Below the pieces are notes generated by a model, which worked only from the letters and a program-made list of their open reading frames with translations, did no database searches and was not told the DNA's origin. A program made the position numbers and the translations under genes. Shown here piece by piece: positions 48,823-58,525 of a stretch of 64,000 nucleotides of DNA (the stretch's first letter is position 1; the number at the start of each line of letters is the position of its first letter). Source of the stretch: Micractinium sp. NFX-FRZ (lineage: Eukaryota > Chlorophyta > Trebouxiophyceae > Chlorellales > Chlorellaceae); the NCBI GenBank assembly GCA_029339195.1, contig JAPTJF010000215.1, positions 1 through 64,000 of the forward strand, read 5' to 3'.

Positions 48823-51728
48823 TCAGCTCTCATCGCCCACGATCACCGTCCCCGCGCGGCCCTGAACTATTCGCAGCGCATCCGCGATGCTGCCCACTGC
48901 TGCCTTGCCGCCCGTGGCAGCCACAAACCTGCAGGCCGCCGCCACCTTGGGCGCCATGCTGCCAGATGCAAAAGACATGCCCTGCAGCTGGCTGCAGCGT
49001 GTGGGCGAGGCCACCGGGCGCTGCTCCTGGGGCCAGCATGTTGGGTCGTAGATTGCCTCCGCATCTGTGGGTGTTGAAGGGAGGGCAGAGGTGACGAAAC
49101 AAGCAGGGGTGAGAATTGCCTAGAAATGTGAAGCCACGTGCCCAGCAGGCTGCACACATGTGTGTGAGGTTTGCTGGAGGCAGGCGCCTGTCCTTTCACA
49201 CACAGGCACACGCACCTGTGAGCATGAGCAGCCAGTCTGCCTGGATTTTGATGCCCAACAAAGCCGAGGCTGCAAGGGGATGATGGCAGTTCAGGTATGT
49301 GGACAGGTGGCAAAGCAGGGCCTGCATTTCTCTCGGTCCACCCGCTTACGCAAGGCAATGCGGCATGCACACGGCAGCGCTGCAGCAGAACCACCACCGC
49401 ACGGCACTGCAAGCCATCAGATTGACCAGACCCGCCAGTTCGCCCAGCCACCGCTCTCTTAACCATTCGCCCCCCACCCCTCTCGCCCCCTCGGCTGTCT
49501 CGACTATGTGACCCATGCGACCCCCGCCCCCCTCCCTGCCCCTAGCCACCATCCTCACCTTCGTCCTTGTCCACCACCGCCTCCACCCCGTACCGCCTGC
49601 CGCTGCCGCTCTCCACAGCAACCGGGATGCCGCCACCGCCGCAGCACACAGTGATCACGCCCGCCTGGTGGTGGAAAGGGGGCAGCGGCAGGGGTGACAC
49701 AGGGCGAGCACACGTGGTGTGTGCACAAGCCGGCGGGCTGAAGGCTGCCCCGGCCCACTCAAAACCCCTTCCCCTCCTCGTCCCCTGACCTACACCGCCG
49801 CCATCACCCACGCCTCTGCCCCCTACTCCTCCTTGCCCGTCCCCGCCCCAACCTGCAGCAGCGTCTGGATGGACCGCCACTCCACGATGTCGCGTGGCAG
49901 CGGGCTGGGCACCACTCGACGGAAGGAGTCACCGTCGGGTGCCACAGACCAGCCCTTCTCCCCCGCAAGCTGCTCCGCCTCCTGCGCCCCACAGTGCAGG
50001 GAGTTGCACAGTTAGTGACATGGTTTCGTGGCCAGGAGGGCCAGGGGAGCGGGTCCGGCTTTCAGGACGCATAGCTGCACCCAGCCGCGCAGCCCTGTGC
50101 TCAAGAGACCCTGCAGCTCGCCTGTACCTGCCTCAGCACCGCCTGTCTGCCTAACTGCCTGACCTGCCAGCCAGCCAGCCCAGTCACTGCTGGCTGCCCC
50201 ACCTGCTGGCTGTATCTGGGCCCCACATGCTTTGTGGGCTTCTGGAAGGCGGGGTCAGCTGGGTCAACAACGACCTGCTGGCATGCATTCCAGGCGGGGT
50301 GGCGGCACAGGGGGGCAGGGCGGGTTGTATCTGCGTGCGAGCAAGGCAGGCCCAGCCTCAACAGGTGGTGGGCACCAAACACAGCACGCCTCGACATGTC
50401 CCCCCCCCACACAGTGTGCCCCCACACCCCAAGGCTGGCCCCTGGGAACCCCCACCCCTCTGGGCTTGCCTGCGTGAGGAGCGCCGCCACCTCCCGCCCC
50501 TGCAGCGCGTTGGCCAGCTCCAGCTCCAGGATGAACCCCAGCTGCCCCTCCGTCTCCGCATCCAACACCTCCAATCGTGCCTGGCAGGGAAGGAGGGGGC
50601 AGAGTGTGGTGCACGTGGAGGTTGTTCTGAGGGTGGGATGGTGAAGTCTGGCATGCATGGGCAGGAGGTCAGGTAATAACAGCACCCCACGCCGCCTGCC
50701 GTGCTTGGCAAATGAGGAAGAGATTGAAGCCGTGCGGGATGGTATGAAGTACATTCATATGAAGTGGGTGCAGTGGATGCAAAGGTGTGTGAGGCATGCA
50801 TGTGATGCCCCCGGGTTGGTGCTGCATGTGGCCAGCAGGCATGCAGGCAGGCGCCCCGCCCGCCGTGCTGATCAACACCCGCCAGCTGCAGCAGCAAATG
50901 CGGCGGCTCTCCCACCCACCGTTGGGTCCTGCAGCGCCAACAGCCCAACCTGGGGACCATTCCCTGCAGGCACAGGGCAGGCCCAACATCGTGAGCCCCG
51001 GCTGCCTGCCCGACTTCCAAACTAACATAGGAGCTGCACCAGTCCATGGTCTGGTCATATGCCAGCACGGTCCACCGCAGTGTGGCACCACAGCACCTCT
51101 TACTGTACATGACAGCAGCATACAACAGCCAGGTCCCAGCAGGGCCTGCCGCTGCACCTCACCATGAGTGATGCACACCCGGAAGCCAGCTTCTACAAGC
51201 TCCCGCACAGCCGCCGCTGCCTCGCGTGCATTGTGCAGCTGCGTGTCCATCGTCAGCGGCTCGCCCCGCTTCAGCAGGGCGTTGCCACCGAAAGCCACGA
51301 TCACAGTGGGCGCATTTGCAGCTGCCGCAGGTTCAGCACCCTGTGGAGCACACGGGGGAGGGCACGGGCTGGGCCGGAAGGGGTGGGAGCGGCAGAGGCA
51401 GGAGCAGGGGCAAATTGTGGATCCATGTGCTTGTGCTGAGAAACGTCAAGCCACCACTTATCCCTTTTTCATGCTGCACCGTTCTGTGCCTGGCGAGCGG
51501 GGAAGTACCGTCCCTCACCGCTGCTGCTGCCGCGGCGGCGGAGGCAGCAGTGGTCAGCGTGGCAGGTGTTGCACCCCCTGGCCGGCTGCGACATGAATTC
51601 CTCGGGCGTAGCAACTGCCCATGTGCCACTGCTCCTGCTGCGACAGGTGCACAGGCCGGCAAGCAGCGCTGAATGGCAGGACCGTGCAGCAGGCGGCCAA
51701 AGCGCAGGGAGCGCATAATCATGGTCAT
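48823..51728 (-). CDS. Carbamate kinase with N-terminal targeting peptide
   Basis: Converts carbamoyl phosphate and ADP to ATP, CO2 and ammonia (or the reverse), the last step of the arginine deiminase route. Nine exons, 381 aa: 51728-51519, 51340-51163, 50963-50920, 50580-50470, 50274-50203, 49981-49853, 49664-49559, 49269-49216, 49064-48823. Exon 1 encodes a 70-aa Arg/Ala/Cys-rich presequence ([20 protein letters not shown]) without a fold. The kinase core begins [16 protein letters not shown], then [64 protein letters not shown] and LTDAEAIYD, and ends in [19 protein letters not shown]. All catalytic glycine and lysine motifs are present. Intron 50469-50275 starts with GC (ACGCAG|GCAAGC). 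It could go to mitochondrion or plastid; the leader does not decide. It pairs head-to-head with the YrdC gene. Confidence 0.94.
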
Positions 51729-52049
51729 AATGTAGAACCCGGTTGCTCGGTGCAATGAAATTGAATGGTGCTTCGCTCTCCAGCGACTCCGATACCACCT
51801 GAGCCACCTCACTCTCGAGAGTCGAAAGAAGATGCATGACCAGCTCACAGACGCTGCTTGAACGTCATACACTTGCAGCGCTCTTCCCCAGCGTCTTGGG
51901 TGCAGCAGAGTGCCCCAGCTTCTTGGGTGGCAACCATAGCTCTTATCTCCCCCGCTGCAGCCGCGGCGTAGCGCGAGCACACACCTGTGCACCCACTGCA
52001 GCCAGGACAAACGCGCATTGCGGCTCGGGGACCCTGCAAGCCGTAGGCC
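51729..52049. promoter_or_regulatory. Bidirectional promoter region, carbamate kinase / YrdC gene
   Basis: 321 bp between divergent start codons, with no exon seen. Confidence 0.5.
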
Positions 52050-54344
52050 ATGGTGACGGCGGCGGGTGCAGCAAAGGCGGCGCCGCTCTCAGCGGCACTG
52101 CTGCTGCGCACACGTCGAGCTCTGCCCTTGTGCAACGCATTAGCCGCGCCGCAAGCCGCAGCTGCCATGCCAGACGGCAGGGGCATGGCACAGGCGTCTC
52201 GGCCCCTTCAGCGGCCGCAGCAGCGGCGGCCAGCACCACCGGCCGCCGGCAAGACAGCGGAGCGTGCGGGCGCGCGGAGACAGCAGCAGCTGTTTGTCTC
52301 AGTTGAGCCAGACGGGTCGGATGCCTGGAGGCTGGACCCCGTAGTTGAGATGCTGAAGCAGGGGGCGGTGGGCATCATCCCCACAGGTGGGGGGCCGGGG
52401 TGTGTGAGTGGGTGGGCGGGGGTGGGTGGGCCCGCCCTGTGCTCGGTGCTCGGCAACCCCTGCACCCTGCTTGCTCACCCTGCCTGCTCTCCTGCTCCTC
52501 AGCCGCCTTCTCGACCCGTGAAACGGACCACTTCCGTCTGTTTGGAAGCGCACGCTCCACGCCATCCCTGCCCCTGGCCTCTGCCTCCTCAACCCCACCT
52601 TTACCCGCCTCGTCCCCTCCCCTCCCCTCCCATGGCCACACATGGGGTTGATCTTCCCCACCTCCCCTCCCCCCGCCCCCGCCCCGCCAGACAGCAACCT
52701 GGCGTTTGTGTGCGACCTGGGCAACCGGGCAGCTGTGGAGAAGCTGCTGGAGATCAAGCGGGCAAAGGGCAACATCAAGATGTCGATACTGTGCAGGAAC
52801 ATGCAGGCACGGGGGCAGGCGGGGTGGGGGTGGAAGCGGGTGCCACATGCATGATATGGGCTGTGTGCTGAGCCGGCAGCATGTGTGAGTGCGAGTTTCG
52901 AGGACGCGGCTGCCTGAGGCCCGCTGCTTGGGCTGCCACCCCCCTTGGGATGCCTTCTCGCTGACCGCCTGCATCTTGGACACCTCTCTTAGGTGCCCGC
53001 CAACAACGGGTGGACCCCTCTCTTTCCCCCTGCAGGATGTGGACACGTACACCACGGGGTGGCCTCCCTCGCGGGTGCCGGGCCAGACGGACATGTTCAA
53101 GCTCGTGAAGCGGGTGCTGCCGGGGCCGGTGAGCCGGGGTGGGCAGGGCAGGGGCTGGGCTGGCCGCGCCCACGGGTGGCGCAGCGGTGCAATGTTTCTG
53201 GGCAGGCAGGGGCAAGATGGGGCAGTGCTGGAGTGTTGCGGGGCGGGCGGGGATGAGGGGCAGGAGCAAGATGAGGTGGTGGCAGGGTGAGCTGCCCTCC
53301 CCTCTCCTCGGCACACCTGCACCCTGCCCCCTCACTAGCCTGCTGCCCAAGGCCCTCCCCACTTCTCTCGTTTCCCGCCCCCTCTCACACCCTCGCCACT
53401 TGCCGTGCTGCCATCCTGCCCCCCCTCCACCCCTTCCACCATACCAGTACACCTTCATCCTGCCATCCTGCCCCCCCTCCACCCCCTCCACCATGCCAGT
53501 ACACCTTCATCCTGCCCTCCTGCCCCCCCTCCACCCCTTCCCCCACACCAGTACACCTTCATCCTGCCCGCCTCCAAGGAGCTGCCCAAGGCGCTGACCA
53601 ACATTGAGAAGGGGAAGAGCAAGAAGCGGCACGAGGTGGGGGTGCGCCTGCCAGACGACCCAGGTGCGCTGGGCAGTGGGGGGGGGGGGGGGCAGCCGGG
53701 GTGGCCGCAAGGGGTGGGGGTGAGCGGCTTGCGCTGGGTTGGGTTGTAGTGCGTGTGTAAGCAGTGGAAGTGTGACAACAAGTTGGGAGGCCCTGGCTGT
53801 GCTGGCAGGGCCGCAAGCCGCCGGGTTCCAGACAGCTGCAGCCAGGCCAGCGCGTACAGTGCACAAGAGCGGCAGCAGCTGGAGCTGCAGGCGCCGGCTG
53901 CTGACCTTTGTGTCTCAGCTGAGCCTGCGGGCAAAGGCGGGCCGCCGTTGGGTGCAAGCTCCTCTTTGCTGCCCTGTGCAGGCCTCTCGGCTCCGCCTGC
54001 ACTTCTCTCGCCACCCGCCTGGGCCTCCCTGCCCGTCCAAACACAAACAACCAACCGCCTGGTCCCGTCTGGTGTGCCCCCCCCTCCCTGCAGTTGCCCA
54101 GGCCATCCTGCAGCAGCTGGACCGCCCCCTGCTGTGCAGCACCGCCGCCAGCCCCGACGGCGAGGACGGCGCGCACTGCCCCGACCCGGCGGTACTAATG
54201 GACCGCTTTGGGCCCGCTGGCCTGGACTTTGTGGTCGACGGCGGCGCGCGGCTGGCGGAGGGCAGCACGGTGATCGACTGCACGGGGGCGGAGCCGGAGG
54301 TGCTGCGCCTGGGGAAGGGGGACCCCTCCTTCCTCGAGGGGTAG
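52050..54344 (+). CDS. YrdC/Sua5-domain protein, probably plastid-targeted
   Basis: YrdC/Sua5 enzymes make threonylcarbamoyl-AMP for the t6A tRNA modification; shorter YrdC-domain proteins such as this are less certain. Exons 52050-52386, 52691-52806, 53036-53128, 53552-53663, 54094-54344 give 302 aa. The leader (MVTAAGAAKAAPLSAALLLR) is basic and Ala-rich, followed by a Gln/Pro-rich linker. The YrdC domain: DPVVEMLKQGAVGIIPTDSN, VEKLLEIKRAKGNIKMSIL, CRNMQDVDTYTTGWP, YTFILPASKELPKAL, KKRHEVGVRLPDDPVAQAIL and a C-terminal GPAGLDFVVDGG, GSTVIDCTG. The KR...K...S substrate-binding set is present. The first Thr-Asp of the classic PTDTVYGL loop reads PTDSNLAF here. Intron 52807-53035 starts with GC (ATGCAG|GCACGG). 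Intron 3 carries a repeated 3' splice site. Confidence 0.87.
53411..53566 (+). repeat. 52-bp tandem repeat, three copies, triplicating a 3' splice site
   Basis: Units 53411-53462, 53463-53514 and 53515-53566. Each unit holds a C-rich polypyrimidine tract and CCAGTACACCTTCATCCTG. The last unit contains the real acceptor (AG at 53550-53551) and the first 15 nt of YrdC exon 4; the others are near-identical decoys with AG at 53446-53447 and 53498-53499. Confidence 0.9.
53678..53692 (+). repeat. Run of 15 G in an intron
   Basis: Homopolymer G tract starting 15 nt after the 5' splice site of YrdC intron 4. Its length could vary or be misread in assembly. Confidence 0.85.
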
Positions 54345-54686
54345 AGCGGCAGCAGGCTGAGACGCAGCCTGGGCATCTGTGGCGGGCTTGTGCGAGGCCG
54401 CTCCTGCACGGCACCCGCCCGTCCTCCCCTGGCCATTTTGTATTCTTTGAGAAACTTATATTGTTTGCGGTGAAGGTGTGACTGAAGAGAGAGAGCGAGG
54501 TAGCTTGAGGTGTGGCATTCAGCCAGGACGACGGTGGCATGCTGGGGCCGCTGGGCGCCGACTAACCGGCTACTTGACCTTGACCTGTTGCGTGCCCCGC
54601 AGCCGTTGCACTTATCACCACTTCGACCTGCAATCATAGCCAACCTCTCACAAACTCCCCAACTCTTCGAGTTCAGTTCAATCGCC
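54345..54686. other. Intergenic region, no gene seen
   Basis: Short tandem gap between the YrdC gene and the lipid-droplet gene: 3' UTR, then promoter and 5' UTR. Confidence 0.45.
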
Positions 54687-57393
54687 ATGGCCGCGCCCCA
54701 GGCTCCGCCTCAGAACGGCACCAGCGCCCACCTGCTCACCTCCTTTGCTGAGCGCAGTGGGCAGCTGGCCAGCAACACCTACTCCTCCCTGAAGGAGCGC
54801 CTGCCGGAGACTGTCAAGCCTCGGGTGCTGGCAGTGGAGGAGTCGGTGGCCGGCGCCGCGGCACCCTATGTGCACCGCGCACAGGACGCAGGTGCGATCA
54901 GTGTGTGCCCCGGGGGCGGGGAGGTTGGGCGAGGGTTGAGAGTGGAGCATTCTGGCGGCCCGGCCGCCGGCGCGCTGACGGGGCTGCTTCTTCTTTTGTA
55001 CGGGACGCGTTCGCTCTGTCCCACCGCTCTGCACCCTTGCCATGCATCATCTGCTTGGCCCTGCCCCCTACCCTGCATCATTCCGCCTCCATGCTTACCC
55101 GCCCCCTATTCGCTGCGCCGCCCTGCCCCATCCGCAGGCGCCAAGATTCTGAGCGCCGCCGACGAGCGTGTGGACGCCGCGCTCACCTCCGCCACCCGCG
55201 TCTACGCCGACAACTCCGCCTACCTGCAGGAGCAGGTGGGCAGAAGGGTGGGGGCGGGCAATGCAGGGAGGCGCAGGGTGCAGATGGCGCGAGGCAGGCG
55301 GGTGGGAGGACGCTCTGGTGTGTGTGGCCCAGCTGCAGCCGCGTCTTTACCACAGCTCAACCTGCCGCTGCGCCCACCCTCTTCCTGCCCGCCCTGTCCA
55401 CTTCTCCCTCTTCTGCAGCTGTCCAAGCAGAAGGAGTTCCACGCCTCCAACCTGGAGACGTACCGCCAGGCGCGCGAGGCGTACCTCAAGAAGGTGGGCG
55501 GGTTGAGGGGAGGTGGAACTGCAACGCTTTTGACAGGACGACCCTGCCTCCGGCTGCAGACTGCTGTTGTGCTGTTGCTTGGGTCCATGGCTCCAGGCCT
55601 AGAATACACCATGCTATGGCTAAGCCCCCCGCTGCAGCGCCCCGCTTTCAGCCCGCTCTCCGCTCTGCTTACACATGGCGCCCTGCCCTGCCCTGCCGGT
55701 TTCTGGTGTGTGGCTGCGTCCTGTACCTGTGCGCTCGGGTGGAGAAAACTGTGAAGCACCTGAGCGCCAAACCTCGACTGACATGCTGTGCCGTCCCTGC
55801 CCTGCCCTGCCCTGCTGCGCCTGCTGTGCCTCCAGGTGGAGGACGCCGTGGAGTTCCTGAAGCAGAAGGGGCTGGTGGGCACCGCCCGCGCCGCCGCCGA
55901 CGAGGTGCTGACGCGCGTGAGCGAGGCCAAGAACACCGTGCTGGCCGCGCCCGGCGCCCTCCTCAGCAAGGTGAGCTGTCGGGGGCGGGGGGGCATGGCT
56001 GGGGAGGGCGGGGGCAGCTGAGCTTGCTGGCGGGGCATGGCATGCCGTTACTGGTGTTCACGAGTGTAGGGCAGGGGCTGCTGAGCGCTTTGGCGCCTGC
56101 CCGGCTCTGGCTCTGCACACCGAGCTGGGTTGGGGGTGAGGGTTGGAGCCAGGGCTTGGGCTTGCTGGTGGGCTGGGGTGGGTGGGAGCGGCAGGCGGGG
56201 CCGGCAGGTGAGCAGTTTGCTGACATGTCACCTTGCGGGCTGAAGAAGCACTTCTCACCATCAGGGCACGAGGCCATGGTGCCGCCTCCCAGCCTGTGGG
56301 CTCTCCCCCCCACCCCACCGCCCTTGGGGCACGGTCTCTCGCATCACAGCACCGCTGTTCTCCCCGCTCTTCTCCTCACTTTGTTTTGCTCTTCTCCCCA
56401 TTGCCACCCATTCCCCCGCCGCAGGTGCAGCAGGCTGTGGACAAGCTGCTTGAGCTGGGGCCAGTGCACTCGGCGGTGGAGGCCGCCAAGCCCTCACTCG
56501 AGGCGGTGAGCGAGGGTGGGGGGTGGGGGGTGCAGGTGCAGTGCGTGCCTGGGGTGTTGTGATTGGGTGGTTTGGCTGATAGGATGCCAAGCCCTCCCTT
56601 GAGGTTCGAGTGAGTGTGGCTGGTGGGGTGTTCACCAAGGGAGGAGGGGGACGGGCTGCCCGGCCTCCCTGGGGGCAGTGATCCCAACAGAAGTGGGGCA
56701 TCGGGAGCTACGCTGTGCGAGCGGCGGTGCCCTCCCCTCTCCCACTGCGCCACCTGCCAGCCAGCCCCTGCCCCCCGCCCCTGCCCGTGCACCTTCATGT
56801 GCACCTCTGGCTCGTCCCTGGCCCCTTGGCAATTGCCCTGCCCTCACCCCCTGCTCCCCCCCTGCCGCTCACCCTCCCCCACGCCACTTCACCCCGCCCT
56901 CCGCAGGCCCAGTCGCAGTACCTGCGCCTGCACGACAGCGTGGTTGCCAGCCAGCAGTACAAGCAGGCCTACACCATGGCCTGGGACCTGGCCACCCGCG
57001 CCCAGCAGACCGCGCTGTACGCCCGCGCCCAGCAGAGCCTGCTGCCGCTGGTGAAGCCTGCGGTGGACACCGGTGAGGGATGGGGTGAGGGAGGGGGGGA
57101 GCTGTGCTGGGAGCTGGGTGGGGGCACCGGTGGGGCATCGTGTGAGGTTTGTGTGAGGTTTGATTGGAGCCGGGGCGTTGTCCGGTGTAATGGAGGGGGA
57201 GGTGGTGGTGGGGAGCTGGGGCGACGCATTTGTGTTCCGGTGGTGCTGCAGGTGCCATGCACGCCGGCCCTCCCTTCATCCATACCCAGCCCCTCCCTTG
57301 GCCTCTTCCCACCTTCTGCTTGCAGTCGTGGCCAGCCCCGCCTTCAACTCCCTGGTGCAGCACCTGCAGCCCATCGAGGCCGGCCGCGCGTGA
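54687..57393 (+). CDS. Lipid-droplet-associated protein, REF/SRPP/LDAP/MLDP-like
   Basis: Helical, Ala-rich protein likely to coat lipid droplets. Exons 54687-54891, 55138-55235, 55419-55493, 55836-55970, 56425-56505, 56907-57072, 57326-57393 give 275 aa. A further 27-nt exon at 56583-56609 is possible (284 aa). There is no signal or transit peptide and no membrane helix; amphipathic helices run throughout. LPETVKPRVLAVEESVAGAA, then PYVHRAQDAGAKILSAADER and VDAAL, has the spacing of the plant REF/SRPP/LDAP block (LKP-VE-V-P-K-D-KVD), and the repeated Lys/Pro breaks recall algal MLDP. Other parts: FHASNLETYRQAREAYLKK, VLTRVSEAKNTVLAAPG, YLRLHDSVVASQQYKQAY. Phase continuity is perfect. The family call rests on pattern, so a different helical stress protein is possible. 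Confidence 0.7.
56583..56609 (+). other. Candidate 27-nt microexon (DAKPSLEVR) in lipid-droplet gene
   Basis: Flanked by an AG (GGCTGATAG) and a GTGAGT donor, phase 0 on both sides, so it can be included or skipped without breaking the frame. It codes for DAKPSLEVR and resembles the end of the exon just before it (AAKPSLEA|GTGAGC). The flanking introns would be 77 and 297 nt. Confidence 0.55.
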
Positions 57394-58525
57394 GCGGCAC
57401 CGGCACGCGGTGTGCCGCCCTGCCACTGCCCGCAGCCCGGCGCTGACAGCCCTTTCTGAGTCAAACTGCCTCGGGGCAGTGCCTGCCTGCCCGGGGCTTG
57501 CAGCATGAAAAACGATGCCCAGGCAGCTCTGTGCCTGCCCATGAAACATATGCTTGCTGCTTCCATGTTGTTTGTTTGATTGAGGAACGCACACACACTC
57601 TCTCTGTTGCCTGTAGTCCGCTTCCCTTCCAACCGAGGGCGCGCCGCCCGCTGTTAGCGCCCTTCTGGCAGAAATGAACCTTCCTTCTTTTGCAGCCGCA
57701 TGGCTCCCTTCAACTCGAACCCCAGCTCCCTCGACGGCCTCACTGTTGCTCTTCTTTGCTGTGGTCGAACAGGCCTGCGCGGCTGCTTGCCGCCCCGCCT
57801 TGCCTCAGCGTACGTCTGCCTTGCGCTCGCCCGCTCGCCCGCCCTGCCTTCCCCTACCGTTCGTAGTTCGTTCTTTGTAATAGTTCTTTGTAAATGAACA
57901 CACATTCACACAAAACGTTGGGATGTAGGCCGACGAACACGCAAGGTTCAGGACGCGCTTGCCAGGGTGTGTTTCTCGGCGCCCGCTCGCGGTGCAACCT
58001 TGAACAGCGTGGCGGGGCGCAGCAACCCGCCGCCGCTTGAATTCGACCACTGCCATCGCCCCGAACCTGTGCGGGCCGGAGAACCTGGCGGGGATGGGTG
58101 CGGGCACCTATTTCGCTTTGAACTGATGTCGCATTCTCAACCGATGGCCTGCCTGGGCGCTTTGCATGCCTGGGATCAACCCCAGCTCGTTTCAAGTGCA
58201 TCCTCATGTGGGATGTACATGTTTCGTGCGGCCTGCCGAGGAGTGCGGCGCCAGTGGTGGGTCAAAGGTTGTGTGGGGGTGCCTGCTGCCTGTCCTGCGC
58301 CGCCGCAGCGCCTCCAGCAAATGGGGATTGCACGGAACTTCGTGTCGAGCATGTTGGCACAGCTGCAAGGGCGTCCCCGGCCGTGTGAGGGGCGCGAGGA
58401 GAACTCGCCGACGTGGCTCGCGCTGTCCCTCCATTTCCTGCACACACAGGCCACAGGTGCCCTCCCGCGTCCAACCCACTACCCCACTGGCCTGCAGGGC
58501 GCCCACGCCGCCCTCAGCCGCAGCC
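57394..58525. other. Intergenic region, no gene seen
   Basis: Lipid-droplet gene 3' UTR followed by the upstream region of the RNA-binding protein gene. Open frames here lack splice support and codon structure. Confidence 0.45.
57876..57893 (+). terminator. Paired TGTAA polyadenylation signals
   Basis: TGTAA at 57876-57880 and again at 57889-57893 in an AT-rich patch, about 490 bp after the lipid-droplet gene stop. Confidence 0.55.

Noticed and set aside
51469..51837. Alternative upstream start MHLLSTLESEVAQ for carbamate kinase
   Set aside because: It is in a frame that does not splice into the GGT GCT GAA exon start; the [11 protein letters not shown] frame joins in phase and gives a proper targeting leader.
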